This document shows, in pieces, positions 8,149-15,623 of a stretch of DNA of 32,988 nucleotides; within the stretch, counting starts at the first letter, position 1; each line of letters starts with the position of its first letter. Position numbers and translations under genes: made by a program. The notes below the pieces were generated by a model. It made no database searches, was not told where the DNA came from, and saw nothing but the letters and a program-made list of their open reading frames with translations. This DNA is from an uncultured Alphaproteobacteria bacterium (lineage in GTDB: Bacteria; Pseudomonadota; Alphaproteobacteria; RF32; CAG-239), in the NCBI GenBank assembly GCA_947588275.1, contig CANPYJ010000021.1, positions 1 to 32,988 on the forward strand, read 5' to 3'.

Positions 8149-8769
8149 ATGGAAAGTTTTTGCGAAATATACGATGTTTCACGTGAAACATTTGACAAGT
8201 TAAAAATCTGTCAAAAGCTTTTGGGCGAATGGCAGCAGAAGTTTAATTTGGTGAGTAACAGCTCTTTGCCGGACGCGTGGAAACGACACTTTCTGGACTC
8301 GGCGCAGCTTTTTCCGCTGATACCTCAAAAAGCCAAAATTCTCTTTGATTTAGGCTCCGGAGCTGGGTTTCCGGGATTGGTTCTGGCGATTTTGGCCGCC
8401 GAAAAAATGCCTGGATTGAGAATTAATCTGGTTGAAAGCACAACTAAAAAAACACTGTATTTAAACACTGTTGTCGAGGCTTTGGGGCTGAATGTCACCG
8501 TTATTAACGAGAGAATCGAAAACATCGGTTCGCGTTTTTTGGATGTCATCACCTCGCGCGCGCTGGCGCCGCTGGACAAACTTTTGGATTACAGCTCGCG
8601 TTTTTGCAACAGCCAAACGGTTTGCCTGTTTCCTAAAGGCCGCACGTATAACGACGAGCTGGAAAAAGCGCGGCAAGAATGGAATTTTGAGTGCACAATT
8701 TTACCCAATGCATACAGTTCTGAGGGTAAGATACTGAAAATAAGCAATATAGAAAAAAGGAGAGGATAA
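8149..8769 (+). CDS. rsmG: 16S rRNA (guanine527-N7)-methyltransferase RsmG (GidB)
   Basis: RsmG methylates N7 of G527 in 16S rRNA using S-adenosylmethionine. The 206-aa product has the usual length. The SAM-binding motif FDLGSGAGFPGLVLAI (about residues 66-81), the N-terminal KFNLVS segment and the SRALAPLDKLLDY block are diagnostic. The N terminus contains DVSRET, encoded by the second perfect parS. The stop codon abuts the parA ATG, and AGGAGAGG within the rsmG end serves as the parA ribosome binding site. A dispersed-motif copy (8451-8465) replaces the usual basic stretch after the ESTTKK segment. No good Shine-Dalgarno precedes ATG 8149. Confidence 0.95.
   Translation: MESFCEIYDVSRETFDKLKICQKLLGEWQQKFNLVSNSSLPDAWKRHFLDSAQLFPLIPQKAKILFDLGSGAGFPGLVLAILAAEKMPGLRINLVESTTKKTLYLNTVVEALGLNVTVINERIENIGSRFLDVITSRALAPLDKLLDYSSRFCNSQTVCLFPKGRTYNDELEKARQEWNFECTILPNAYSSEGKILKISNIEKRRG
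8175..8190 (+). other. parS: parS centromere site 2
   Basis: TGTTTCACGTGAAACA, identical to the site in mnmG, begins 27 bases into rsmG and encodes Asp-Val-Ser-Arg-Glu-Thr. It lies about 0.6 kb before parA and 2.5 kb from site 1. Confidence 0.95.
8451..8465 (+). repeat. Dispersed motif copy 4 (in rsmG)
   Basis: AACACTGTATTTAAA is identical to copies 1 and 5 but read in another phase (Thr-Leu-Tyr-Leu-Asn). It is followed at once by a second ACACTG, so AAACACTG is directly repeated around TATTT. Confidence 0.7.
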
Positions 8770-9546
8770 ATGCCACGAATTTTTGCCATTGCCAACCGCA
8801 AAGGCGGCGTCGGAAAAACCACCACCACCGTAAATGTGGCCACCGCAATGGCCGCTGCAGGCAAAAAAGTGTTGGTTGTCGATTTGGATCCGCAGGGCAA
8901 TGCTTCAACGTCAATGGGCATCAGCAAAAAAGGCCGGATGGCTTCAAGCTATGAAATCCTGTTGGGTGAAAAAAATTTGTCGGACGCTGTGGTTTGGACC
9001 GAGATTCCCAATTTTTCGTTGGTTCCTTCTTCGCCGGACTTGGCGGCAGCAGAAGTCGAACTGGTAAATGTCGAAAATCGGGAATTTGCTCTCAAAAAAG
9101 CGCTCCGCCGCGATGCCGTCAATTATGACTATATACTCATTGACTGTCCGCCGTCGCTGAGTTTGGTTACCGTTAATGCCTTGGTTGCCGCTGATGCGGT
9201 GATTGTGCCGCTGCAGTGCGAGTTTTTGGCATTGGAAGGCGTAACAGATCTTATTCGCAACATCAATGTGATAAAGAAGAACTTTAATCCGGCTCTCACC
9301 CTGCACGGCGTCGTTCTCACCATGTATGACAAGCGCAACAATCTGAGCCAGATGGTAGAAGACGACGTCCGTCATTTCTTCGGTAAAAAGGTATACAATA
9401 CGGTTATTCCGCGCAACGTTCGCATTTCTGAGGCTCCTTCGCACGGCAAGCCGGTATTGTTGTATGATTTTAAGTGTCCGGGCTCACAGGCCTATATCAG
9501 CCTCACCGGAGAAGTATTAAAAAGAGAAAAGGAATTAGCCGCATGA
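8770..9546 (+). CDS. parA: Chromosome partitioning ATPase ParA
   Basis: ParA forms ATP-dependent dimers on nucleoid DNA and moves ParB-parS complexes apart. The 258-aa product begins MPRIFAIANRKGGVGKTTTT, with the deviant Walker A KGGVGKT at residues 11-17. Walker A' DLDPQGNAS and the switch segment IDCPPSLSL follow, then PLQCEFLALEG and the C-terminal RNVRISEAPSHGKP. Its length and the lack of an N-terminal helix-turn-helix indicate a chromosomal (type Ib-like) ParA. It starts directly after the rsmG stop and overlaps parB by four bases (ATGA). Two parS sites lie upstream, completing the segregation system. Confidence 0.97.
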   Translation: MPRIFAIANRKGGVGKTTTTVNVATAMAAAGKKVLVVDLDPQGNASTSMGISKKGRMASSYEILLGEKNLSDAVVWTEIPNFSLVPSSPDLAAAEVELVNVENREFALKKALRRDAVNYDYILIDCPPSLSLVTVNALVAADAVIVPLQCEFLALEGVTDLIRNINVIKKNFNPALTLHGVVLTMYDKRNNLSQMVEDDVRHFFGKKVYNTVIPRNVRISEAPSHGKPVLLYDFKCPGSQAYISLTGEVLKREKELAA

Positions 9547-10562
9547 TAGACGATGATTTGGATGGATTATTAAACGACACGCCGTCTGCCAATCAGTCGG
9601 CCGCTTCGCACAAACGAAAAAGTCTCGGCCGCGGGTTGGAGTCTTTGCTTGGCGAAGACGGCGGAACGGATTTTGTTGCCGCGCCGAAAAGTACCGAGAC
9701 GATAGCGGTTGAAAGGATTGTTGCCGGCAAATATCAGCCGCGCACGGAATTTGACGATGAGGCTTTGCAGGCTTTGTCCGATTCCATCAAAGAAAAAGGC
9801 CTTTTGCAGCCTCTTCTGGTTCGCCGTCAGGATGAAAAATTTGAGATAATTGCCGGCGAACGCCGCTGGCGCGCTGCCAAAATGGCCGGACTCAAAGAAG
9901 TTCCGGTGATAGTCAAAGATTTGACCGACGCCGAAGTTTTGGAAGCCGCGCTGGTTGAAAACGTCATGCGCGAGAACCTTTCGGCCATTGAAGAAGCAGA
10001 GGGATACCAGCGCCTGATTGACGAATTTTCATACACGCAGGACGCTTTGGCACAAATTGTGGGCAAATCGCGCAGCCATATTGCCAACTTGCTGCGCTTG
10101 CTGACGTTACCGGAAGAAGTGCGGGAAATGGTCAAGTCGGGCAAATTGTCGGCCGGCCATGCGCGTTGTCTGGTAGGATTGGCAAATGCAGGCGAACTGG
10201 CAACCCAGATTGTCGCCAAAGATTTGAATGTTCGGGAGGCCGAAGAATTGGCCGCCGGCCAAAAACAAAAATCTGCCGTCAACAAACCGGGCAAAGACAA
10301 ATCCGGAGCCGCCAAAAACACGGACCTTCAAGACATTGAGCGCGAACTGGTCAAAAATCTCGGTCTGCGAATCAAAATTGCGCCCAATAAACAAGGCGGC
10401 GGCAAAGTTGTTCTGCAATATTCTTCGGTTGCCGAATTGGATATGATAGTTGAGGTTTTGCAACAAAAGCGCCGTGCCGTCGCACCAACTCAGAACACTG
10501 TATTTAAAGCTCCGGAGCCAGTTGCGCCGGAAGATAAATTTTCAATCAAAATCATAGACTAA
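9543..10562 (+). CDS. parB: Chromosome partitioning protein ParB
   Basis: ParB is a CTP-dependent DNA clamp that loads at parS, spreads along DNA, and stimulates ParA. The 339-aa product has the N-terminal ParA-contacting segment KSLGRGLESLLGE (about residues 22-34). The ParB/Srx domain carries KYQPR and the CTP-binding GERRWRAAKMAG box. The helix-turn-helix contains GKSRSHIANLLRLL. A variable linker and C-terminal dimerisation domain follow. Start ATG 9543 overlaps the parA stop. Motif copy 5 (10494-10508) lies in the C-terminal region, in a Pro-rich stretch that looks unconstrained at the protein level. The next gene follows 12 bases later. Confidence 0.97.
   Translation: MIDDDLDGLLNDTPSANQSAASHKRKSLGRGLESLLGEDGGTDFVAAPKSTETIAVERIVAGKYQPRTEFDDEALQALSDSIKEKGLLQPLLVRRQDEKFEIIAGERRWRAAKMAGLKEVPVIVKDLTDAEVLEAALVENVMRENLSAIEEAEGYQRLIDEFSYTQDALAQIVGKSRSHIANLLRLLTLPEEVREMVKSGKLSAGHARCLVGLANAGELATQIVAKDLNVREAEELAAGQKQKSAVNKPGKDKSGAAKNTDLQDIERELVKNLGLRIKIAPNKQGGGKVVLQYSSVAELDMIVEVLQQKRRAVAPTQNTVFKAPEPVAPEDKFSIKIID
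10494..10508 (+). repeat. Dispersed motif copy 5 (in parB)
   Basis: AACACTGTATTTAAA encodes Asn-Thr-Val-Phe-Lys, in the same phase as in mnmE. It is followed by G, as in copies 2 and 6. Confidence 0.7.
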
Positions 10563-10574
10563 AGGAAGAATAAA

Positions 10575-10811
10575 ATGACGATACTGGAAAAAATGCTCGA
10601 AAACTGCGAAAAAGCCGGCTATGCCACGACCAAAAACGTGCAAAAAATCGCCAATGCCAAGCAGCTTATGTTTGGAGAAGGCGAATGGCAGCGCTGTCCG
10701 TGTGACGGCAATAATCCGGCGCGCTACTGCATTTCGGAAACCTGCCGGCAGGATATTGAGCGTGACGGCGAGTGTCATTGCCATTGCTATTGCAAAAAAG
10801 ACATTGCCTGA
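10575..10811 (+). CDS. Small cysteine-rich protein resembling ferredoxin-thioredoxin reductase catalytic chain
   Basis: This 78-aa protein contains Cys11, a CPC motif (41-43), Cys52, Cys57 and a terminal CHCHCYC (67-73). The catalytic chain of ferredoxin-thioredoxin reductase uses CPC...CPC...CHC cysteines to hold a [4Fe-4S] cluster next to a redox disulfide. The CPC, the RYC...C...D spacing and the CHC end resemble that family, but the middle CPC is not intact and the spacings differ. A redox or iron-sulfur role is therefore an inference. A good AAAGGA precedes ATG 10575, only 12 bases after parB, and a strong terminator follows. It is probably the last gene of the rsmG-parAB transcript. Confidence 0.7.
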   Translation: MTILEKMLENCEKAGYATTKNVQKIANAKQLMFGEGEWQRCPCDGNNPARYCISETCRQDIERDGECHCHCYCKKDIA

Positions 10812-10814
10812 CTT

Positions 10815-10840
10815 AAAACCCCGTTTCGACGGGGTTTTTT
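10815..10840 (+). terminator. Rho-independent terminator
   Basis: ACCCCGT and ACGGGGT pair around a stable TTCG tetraloop, followed by six T residues. It closes the parAB transcript. Confidence 0.93.
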
Positions 10841-10867
10841 GTGTCAAAAGTTCCGCCCGAGAGTTGC

Positions 10868-10896
10868 TTGACAATTATTTTTAAGCTTGGTATGCT
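10868..10896 (+). promoter_or_regulatory. Promoter for the HAD-kdsB pair
   Basis: A perfect TTGACA (10868-10873), a 17-base spacer and TATGCT (10891-10896) follow directly on the upstream terminator, 28 bases before the start codon. Confidence 0.75.
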
Positions 10897-10923
10897 TTGC
10901 GCAAGTTTTTGCGAGGTGACGAA

Positions 10924-11592
10924 ATGGCAATCAAAAATATTTTTTGGGACGTTGACGGCGTTTTGGCCAATCTAAACTTCGCCTATTACAATTTTTTGAC
11001 CAAGCATCCAAAATATAAAAACAAATATCAAAATTTGCGCTGGGAAGACCTGCCGAAAGCGTTGCCGATTTTGCCGAAATACGGCGCTTTGGAACTCAAA
11101 ACCCATCCTGAAAAAGGCGAGCAGATGGACTATGATTTCTGCCACAGTCCCGAGTTTTTTTGCAACCGGCCGCTGTATCCTCAGGTCAAGGAAACGCTGC
11201 GTGAACTCAATCGGCTTGGTTTTCGCCAGTTTACGATGTCAGCAACGTTTGACGTGGAAACCAAAAAGAAGTTTCTTAACAATCTGTTGGCCGACGTAAC
11301 CGACTTTTTGACCATCGAATGCGTACAACACGGAAAGTTTATGCACGACAGCGCCAAAGAAGACATGCTCAAAACCTGTTTTGCGACTTACGGTCTCAAA
11401 GCGGAGGAAACGGTTTTGGTTGATGATCGGATTTACAATCAATATGCGGCAATCAACGTCGGCGCGCTGCCTCTGCGCATGCGCTGCGAGTTCACGACCG
11501 ACTTGCCGTCGGAGTTGGCGTTTGTGCCGGAAGTTCATTCGGTTCCAGAAGCCAAAGACTGGATTCTGAATTACAATAAAAAAGGAGTGTAA
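10924..11592 (+). CDS. HAD-superfamily hydrolase
   Basis: This 222-aa cytoplasmic hydrolase has HAD motif I DVDGVLANLN (about residues 9-18), a Ser-containing motif II (FTMSAT), a Lys of the KEDML region and motif IV VLVDDRIYN. I chose ATG 10924, preceded by GAGGTGA; an earlier in-frame ATG at 10897 lacks a site. It lies one base before kdsB in a two-gene unit. That position recalls KdsC, the HAD phosphatase that acts just before KdsB in Kdo synthesis. However, the protein is larger than KdsC (about 180 aa) and has a longer cap region, so the assignment is not secure. A role in sugar-phosphate metabolism is an inference from the neighbour. Confidence 0.8.
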   Translation: MAIKNIFWDVDGVLANLNFAYYNFLTKHPKYKNKYQNLRWEDLPKALPILPKYGALELKTHPEKGEQMDYDFCHSPEFFCNRPLYPQVKETLRELNRLGFRQFTMSATFDVETKKKFLNNLLADVTDFLTIECVQHGKFMHDSAKEDMLKTCFATYGLKAEETVLVDDRIYNQYAAINVGALPLRMRCEFTTDLPSELAFVPEVHSVPEAKDWILNYNKKGV

Positions 11593-11593
11593 G

Positions 11594-12367
11594 ATGTCCC
11601 GCGTTATTACCCTGATGCCCGTGCGTCTCGCGGCAACCCGCCTGCCTAACAAACCTTTGCTGGATGTCAACGGCAAAAGCGTGATCAGGCATGTTTATGA
11701 AAATGTCAAAAAAGCCATAAACACGGACATTGCCGTTGCTGCCGGCGACCAAGCGATTGTTGACGAATGTGCCAAGTTTGGCGCCACGGCGGTTTTGACA
11801 GATCCGGCACTGCCCAGCGGAACAGACCGTATTGCGGCTGCCCTTAAGGTTTTGGATCCGGACGGCAGCAAATATGATATTGTGGTTGATTTTCAGGGAG
11901 ACAATCTGAATGTCGATCCAAAAGTCAACCTGCCGCTTATAGAGATGGTTGAACGCACCGGCTGTGACATTGCGACTTGCGGAATGATAATTCAAAACGA
12001 AGCCGACAAAACCAATCCGGCGATTGTCAAAATCTGCATGGGCTTAAAACCCGGTGAAGATGAGGCGCGCTGTTTGTACTTCACGCGCGCTGCGGCGCCG
12101 TTTACGCGTGATCCGGCCAAGAGTCCGACGCAGGATTTGTATCATCATATCGGAATTTATGTCTTCAGGGCGCCGTCTTTGCACAAAATGGTTTCGCTGG
12201 AACCCGGAGTTTTGGAACGGCGCGAAAGTTTGGAGCAGTTGAGGGCGCTGGAAAACGGAATGACGATTCGCGCCAAGTTGGTAAGCGATATCCGCCTCAA
12301 CAAAAACGCTCCGGCCGACATTAATACGCCGGAAGACTATGAGCTTTGTAAAAAATATATTTTCTGA
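11594..12367 (+). CDS. kdsB: 3-deoxy-manno-octulosonate cytidylyltransferase (CMP-Kdo synthetase)
   Basis: KdsB activates Kdo with CTP to CMP-Kdo for lipopolysaccharide inner-core synthesis. The 257-aa product has the nucleotidyltransferase signature PVRLAATRLPNKPLLDV near the N terminus (residues 9-25). It also has LPSGTDRIA, the substrate-binding QGDN segment (usually QGDEP in KdsB) and the C-terminal DINTPEDYELCK. The changed QGDNLNV is a mild departure from the family. An excellent AAAGGAGTG precedes ATG 11594. It is co-transcribed with the HAD gene and converges on rlmN with only four bases between the genes. A related nucleotidyltransferase for another acidic sugar remains possible. Confidence 0.88.
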   Translation: MSRVITLMPVRLAATRLPNKPLLDVNGKSVIRHVYENVKKAINTDIAVAAGDQAIVDECAKFGATAVLTDPALPSGTDRIAAALKVLDPDGSKYDIVVDFQGDNLNVDPKVNLPLIEMVERTGCDIATCGMIIQNEADKTNPAIVKICMGLKPGEDEARCLYFTRAAAPFTRDPAKSPTQDLYHHIGIYVFRAPSLHKMVSLEPGVLERRESLEQLRALENGMTIRAKLVSDIRLNKNAPADINTPEDYELCKKYIF

Positions 12368-12371
12368 AAAA

Positions 12372-13433
12372 TTAATTTTTTTTGGATTTGAGCTGTCCGC
12401 AGGCGGCCAAAATGTCTTGCCCGCGTGCCACTCTTATCGGCGCTTCGTAACCTGCGGCTTCCAAAATCTGTGAAAAAGCGTGCACCCGATTATGAGAACT
12501 GGGCTGATACGGACACCCCGGCCACGGATTAAACGGAATCAGGTTAAACTTGGCCCCGAGCTTATATTGCCGCATCAGTGCCGTCAATGCGCGGGCATCG
12601 TCTTCGGAATCGTTAAAATCTTTAAGCATCAGATATTCAAAGGTCACATAACGGCCGGGGTTCATCAGACGCTGATATTCCTGACAGGCGGCCATAATTT
12701 CCTCTATCGGGTAGCGATTGTTGATAGGCATAATCTGACTGCGTTTGGCATTGTTGGGAGCGTGCAGGCTGATGGCCAATTTGCATCCGAGTTCCAAAGC
12801 CACGCGCGGTATTGCCGGCGCGATTCCGGAAGTTGAAAGCGTGATTTTGCGCTTGGATATGGCAATGCCGTCGCCGTCCGAAAGGATTTTGAGTGCCTTA
12901 AACACATTGTCAATATTATGCAGAGGCTCACCCATGCCCATAACCACGATATTCGAGAGAAATCGTGTTTCGTTGGTTGGCGAAGGCCACTCGCCATAGG
13001 CATCGCGCGTGGCCATAAATTGCGACACAATCTCGCCGGCGGTAAGGTTACGGCTGATTTTTTGACTGCCGGTATGACAAAACTTGCAGCCTACCGCGCA
13101 GCCGACTTGAGTCGACAGACAGACGGCACCGCGGTCTTCTTCCGGAATATAAACGGTTTCAATGCGCTCTCCGTCAGCAAATTCAAACAGCCATTTGCGC
13201 GTTTTGTCGGCCGAGATTTGTTCCGCCGCGATTTTAGGCCGGCTTATCGTAAACTCTGCGGCCAGTTTCTGCCGCAACTCTTTGGATAAATTGCTCATTT
13301 TGGCAAAATCGGTTTCGCCGCGAAAATAAATCCATTGCCACAACTGTTTGGCGCGAAAAGGCTTTTCGCCAATTCTTGCTATCTGAGCGGTCAGCTCTTC
13401 TTTTGACAAGCCGATAAGTTCTGTTTTGGGCAT
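12372..13433 (-). CDS. rlmN: 23S rRNA (adenine2503-C2)/tRNA methyltransferase RlmN
   Basis: RlmN is a radical-SAM enzyme that methylates C2 of A2503 in 23S rRNA and A37 of some tRNAs. The 353-aa product has the [4Fe-4S] motif with Cys112, Cys116 and Cys119 (CAVGCKFC). Near the front come FRAKQLWQWIY and CLSTQVGC. Later come VVMGMGEPLHN, STSGIAPAIPR and LAISLHAPN, then MLKDFNDSEDDA and the substrate-Cys region near the C terminus (ILAACGQL). Start ATG (13431-13433) lies two bases after the stop of the IalB-like gene, so the two are co-transcribed. This pairing is seen in other alphaproteobacteria. It converges on kdsB. Confidence 0.97.
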   Translation of the reverse strand: MPKTELIGLSKEELTAQIARIGEKPFRAKQLWQWIYFRGETDFAKMSNLSKELRQKLAAEFTISRPKIAAEQISADKTRKWLFEFADGERIETVYIPEEDRGAVCLSTQVGCAVGCKFCHTGSQKISRNLTAGEIVSQFMATRDAYGEWPSPTNETRFLSNIVVMGMGEPLHNIDNVFKALKILSDGDGIAISKRKITLSTSGIAPAIPRVALELGCKLAISLHAPNNAKRSQIMPINNRYPIEEIMAACQEYQRLMNPGRYVTFEYLMLKDFNDSEDDARALTALMRQYKLGAKFNLIPFNPWPGCPYQPSSHNRVHAFSQILEAAGYEAPIRVARGQDILAACGQLKSKKN

Positions 13434-13435
13434 TG

Positions 13436-13948
13436 TTATTTAGCGTTGCATTTGTTGGATATGACCTTATAGGCACTGGCAAAACCGGTGAGCGAATAAG
13501 TGTCTTTGGTTTGGGTGCCGCGCGCGGAAGTCCCGTGTACGACCATGCGGCTGCCCCGTTTCATGGCCGTTACCAGATCTTTGTCGGTTTTTTCGTTGGT
13601 AGCCCAGGCTTTGTCGTTGCTGGTAAACAGGTTGTCAAAAGTCTGCGCGCCGATTTTGACCGTAACAGTGCTGCCTTTTTTAAATTCGTATCCGGCATTA
13701 AAATTGACCACGTCAAAGCTTTTTTCAGCCGGTCGATGCGTAATCACGGCATAAATATCGCCGCGTTTAGTGTATTTGCCTTCGTCTTTTTTGGGTGTAG
13801 ACGCCATGTAGCACACGGCTCCGGCGCTGTCGCGATAATAATAAGCCACCCAGTCGCCATATTCGCCCAAAACTTGCGGCGCCGCCGCCAAAGCCTGACA
13901 AACCGGCAGCATTGCCGCCGCCAAAATAACATATATAACTTTTTTCAT
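13436..13948 (-). CDS. Invasion-associated locus B (IalB) family exported protein
   Basis: This 170-aa secreted protein has a Sec signal peptide (MKKVIYVILAAAMLPVCQALA, cleavage near AxA). The mature part matches the alphaproteobacterial IalB-type family: YGDWVAYYY, VCYMASTPKKDEG, YTKRGDIYAVITHRP, a long beta-rich core, and a DTYSLTGFASAYK end with a final Cys. Family members are periplasmic or outer-membrane associated; their molecular function is poorly known, and the name does not imply virulence here. I chose ATG 13948 because the signal peptide begins there; the frame is open for 48 more codons upstream without protein-like content. It sits two bases before rlmN and diverges from cca. 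Confidence 0.88.
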   Translation of the reverse strand: MKKVIYVILAAAMLPVCQALAAAPQVLGEYGDWVAYYYRDSAGAVCYMASTPKKDEGKYTKRGDIYAVITHRPAEKSFDVVNFNAGYEFKKGSTVTVKIGAQTFDNLFTSNDKAWATNEKTDKDLVTAMKRGSRMVVHGTSARGTQTKDTYSLTGFASAYKVISNKCNAK

Positions 13949-13976
13949 TCTGACATACCCACAAATTCGGTTAATT

Positions 13977-14005
13977 TTGAAACAATAATAATTGAAAAAT
14001 ATATA
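13977..14005 (+). promoter_or_regulatory. Probable promoter for cca
   Basis: TTGAAA (13977-13982), a 17-base spacer and TATATA (14000-14005) lie about 40 bases before the cca start in the AT-rich gap between two divergent genes. Confidence 0.5.
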
Positions 14006-14043
14006 AAAACTGTTAATTTCAAAAAAAATTTTAGGACCAAGCA

Positions 14044-15276
14044 ATGATACGCGACAACTATCTGGATATCTGCCGACTGATAAAAAATCCAAAAATCCTC
14101 AAACTGTTTGATGTGGCGGCCAAACACGGCGGTGCCATCCGATTGGTGGGCGGTGCGGTGCGTGATGCCCTCAAAGGCATTGACGGTTCGGATTTGGACT
14201 TTGCTACTGATTTGTCGCCGGACGAGATGGTTGAAGCTTGCGCGGAAGAGGGAATCAATACCTTCGGCGTTGGTATCAAATACGGCACCGTCGGAGTTCA
14301 GATTGACAATGCCAAGATTGAAGTCACGTCGCTGCGCCGCGATGTCAAGACCGACGGCCGTCACGCTGAAGTAGAGTTTACCGACAATTGGGAAGAAGAC
14401 GCCTCCCGCCGCGACTTGACCATCAATGCGGTATATGCCGACGAACACGGCAACGTGTTTGATTATTACAACGGCATTGAAGATTTGGAAAAAGGCCGCG
14501 TCCGGTTTATCGGTTCGGCCAATCAGCGCATTCGCGAAGATTATCTGAGAATTTTGCGTTTTTTCCGCTTTTATTCGACTTTTGGAGTTGGGGAACCTGA
14601 CAAAAAAGCGTTGGCCGCTTGCGTGGAAAATCGCGACGGACTCAAAAAACTGGCGCAAGAAAGAATCCGCGACGAACTGTTTAAGCTTTTGTTGACGCCC
14701 AATGCCGCAGAAACTCTGCGAATTATGCAAGACAACAACATTTTGAGCTACATTTTGCCCAATGCCAAAGATTTGGGCGATTTGAGTTTTTTGAAAAAAC
14801 TGGTCAATCATCGGCCGCTGCCCGACAAAGAACTTATCTATCTGTTTGTCTTGTATCAGCCGGATGTCGCGCTGGCCGACAATTTGGCTATGCGGCTGCG
14901 GTTTAGTCGCAAAGAGAAGCAAAAATTCGTGCGCTGGGCGGAAATTCAGGTAACGTTGTCCGAACTTTTGGACAACACCCGTCGGCGGCGGCTGGCTTAT
15001 GAATACGGCAAGGAGTTTTGTCTGGAAAAACTTTTGCTTTTGGTGGCAATCAATCAGGAACCGCTGCCCGGATTTTGGGATATTTATACCGAGATTCAAA
15101 ATACGGAAGTGCCGGTTTTTCCGCTTTCAGGCAAAGATTTTATAGAGCAGGGCGTAGTGCCGGAGCAGGTCGGAGAAATCTTAAAAGAGCGCAAGCAAGC
15201 TTGGCTGAACAGCAATTTCAGCCTTTCGCGGCAAGAGCTGTTGCAGACGCCTTGCAACAAAGCGTGCGGTATCTAA
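14044..15276 (+). CDS. cca: CCA-adding tRNA nucleotidyltransferase (class II)
   Basis: The enzyme adds or repairs the CCA end of tRNAs from CTP and ATP. The 410-aa product has the class II signature LVGGAVRDALKGIDGSDLDFATDLSPDEM (about residues 35-63), whose paired Asp residues bind metal. Conserved blocks GIKYGTVGV, EVTSLRRDVKTDGRHAEV, RRDLTINA and EDYLRILRFFRFY follow. No HD domain is evident in the C-terminal helical part. AGGA about seven bases before ATG 14044 is the ribosome binding site. Its stop overlaps the stop of the convergent yraN by four bases. Both tRNA genes in this window already encode CCA, so the enzyme's main role may be repair. Confidence 0.93.
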   Translation: MIRDNYLDICRLIKNPKILKLFDVAAKHGGAIRLVGGAVRDALKGIDGSDLDFATDLSPDEMVEACAEEGINTFGVGIKYGTVGVQIDNAKIEVTSLRRDVKTDGRHAEVEFTDNWEEDASRRDLTINAVYADEHGNVFDYYNGIEDLEKGRVRFIGSANQRIREDYLRILRFFRFYSTFGVGEPDKKALAACVENRDGLKKLAQERIRDELFKLLLTPNAAETLRIMQDNNILSYILPNAKDLGDLSFLKKLVNHRPLPDKELIYLFVLYQPDVALADNLAMRLRFSRKEKQKFVRWAEIQVTLSELLDNTRRRRLAYEYGKEFCLEKLLLLVAINQEPLPGFWDIYTEIQNTEVPVFPLSGKDFIEQGVVPEQVGEILKERKQAWLNSNFSLSRQELLQTPCNKACGI

Positions 15277-15623
15277 AACGCATTTTGGATGTGACGAAAT
15301 CTAAACGGCAGTTCCACAAAAACTGCGTCAAACCGAACATCAAAATCGGCATATTGCGGATGCTTGGCCAAAAAAGCCTCGGCGGCGCGGCGAATCCTTT
15401 GTTGTTGATTGGGCAAAATGGCATAAACCGCGTCTTCAATGGCGGCACGTTTTTTTACTTCCACAAATACCAGCATCCGTCCTTTGCGTACAATCAAGTC
15501 TATTTCGCCGGCGCCGGTGCCGTTGCCGCCGTCAACGTTGGTTGAAACTTTGCGGTATCCTTTGCAGCGCAAAAACATCAGCGCCAAAAATTCTGAAAAA
15601 TGTCCGGTTTGATAATTATTCAT
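15273..15623 (-). CDS. yraN: YraN family (UPF0102) endonuclease-like protein
   Basis: This 116-aa protein belongs to the UPF0102 family with a restriction-endonuclease-like fold. The PD-(D/E)xK core is visible as GAGEIDLIVRKGRMLVFVEVKKR (about residues 36-58), where Glu, Asp and the ExK form the putative active site. The N-terminal GHFSEFLALMFLRCKGY is also typical. Its cellular role is not settled. It overlaps the end of rsmI by eight bases, so translation is likely coupled; the rsmI-yraN pairing and a neighbouring LpoA-like gene match the yraL-yraM-yraN neighbourhood of enterobacteria. The final codons overlap the convergent cca gene. Confidence 0.9.
   Translation of the reverse strand: MNNYQTGHFSEFLALMFLRCKGYRKVSTNVDGGNGTGAGEIDLIVRKGRMLVFVEVKKRAAIEDAVYAILPNQQQRIRRAAEAFLAKHPQYADFDVRFDAVFVELPFRFRHIQNAF

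Noticed and set aside
13765..13780. GTGTATTTG in the IalB-like gene
   Set aside because: It shares only nine bases with the motif and lacks TTTAAA.
13945..15099. Long minus-strand ORF of 384 codons opposite cca
   Set aside because: It is a shadow of cca; its protein is rich in Phe, Gln and His with no motif, and cca is certain.
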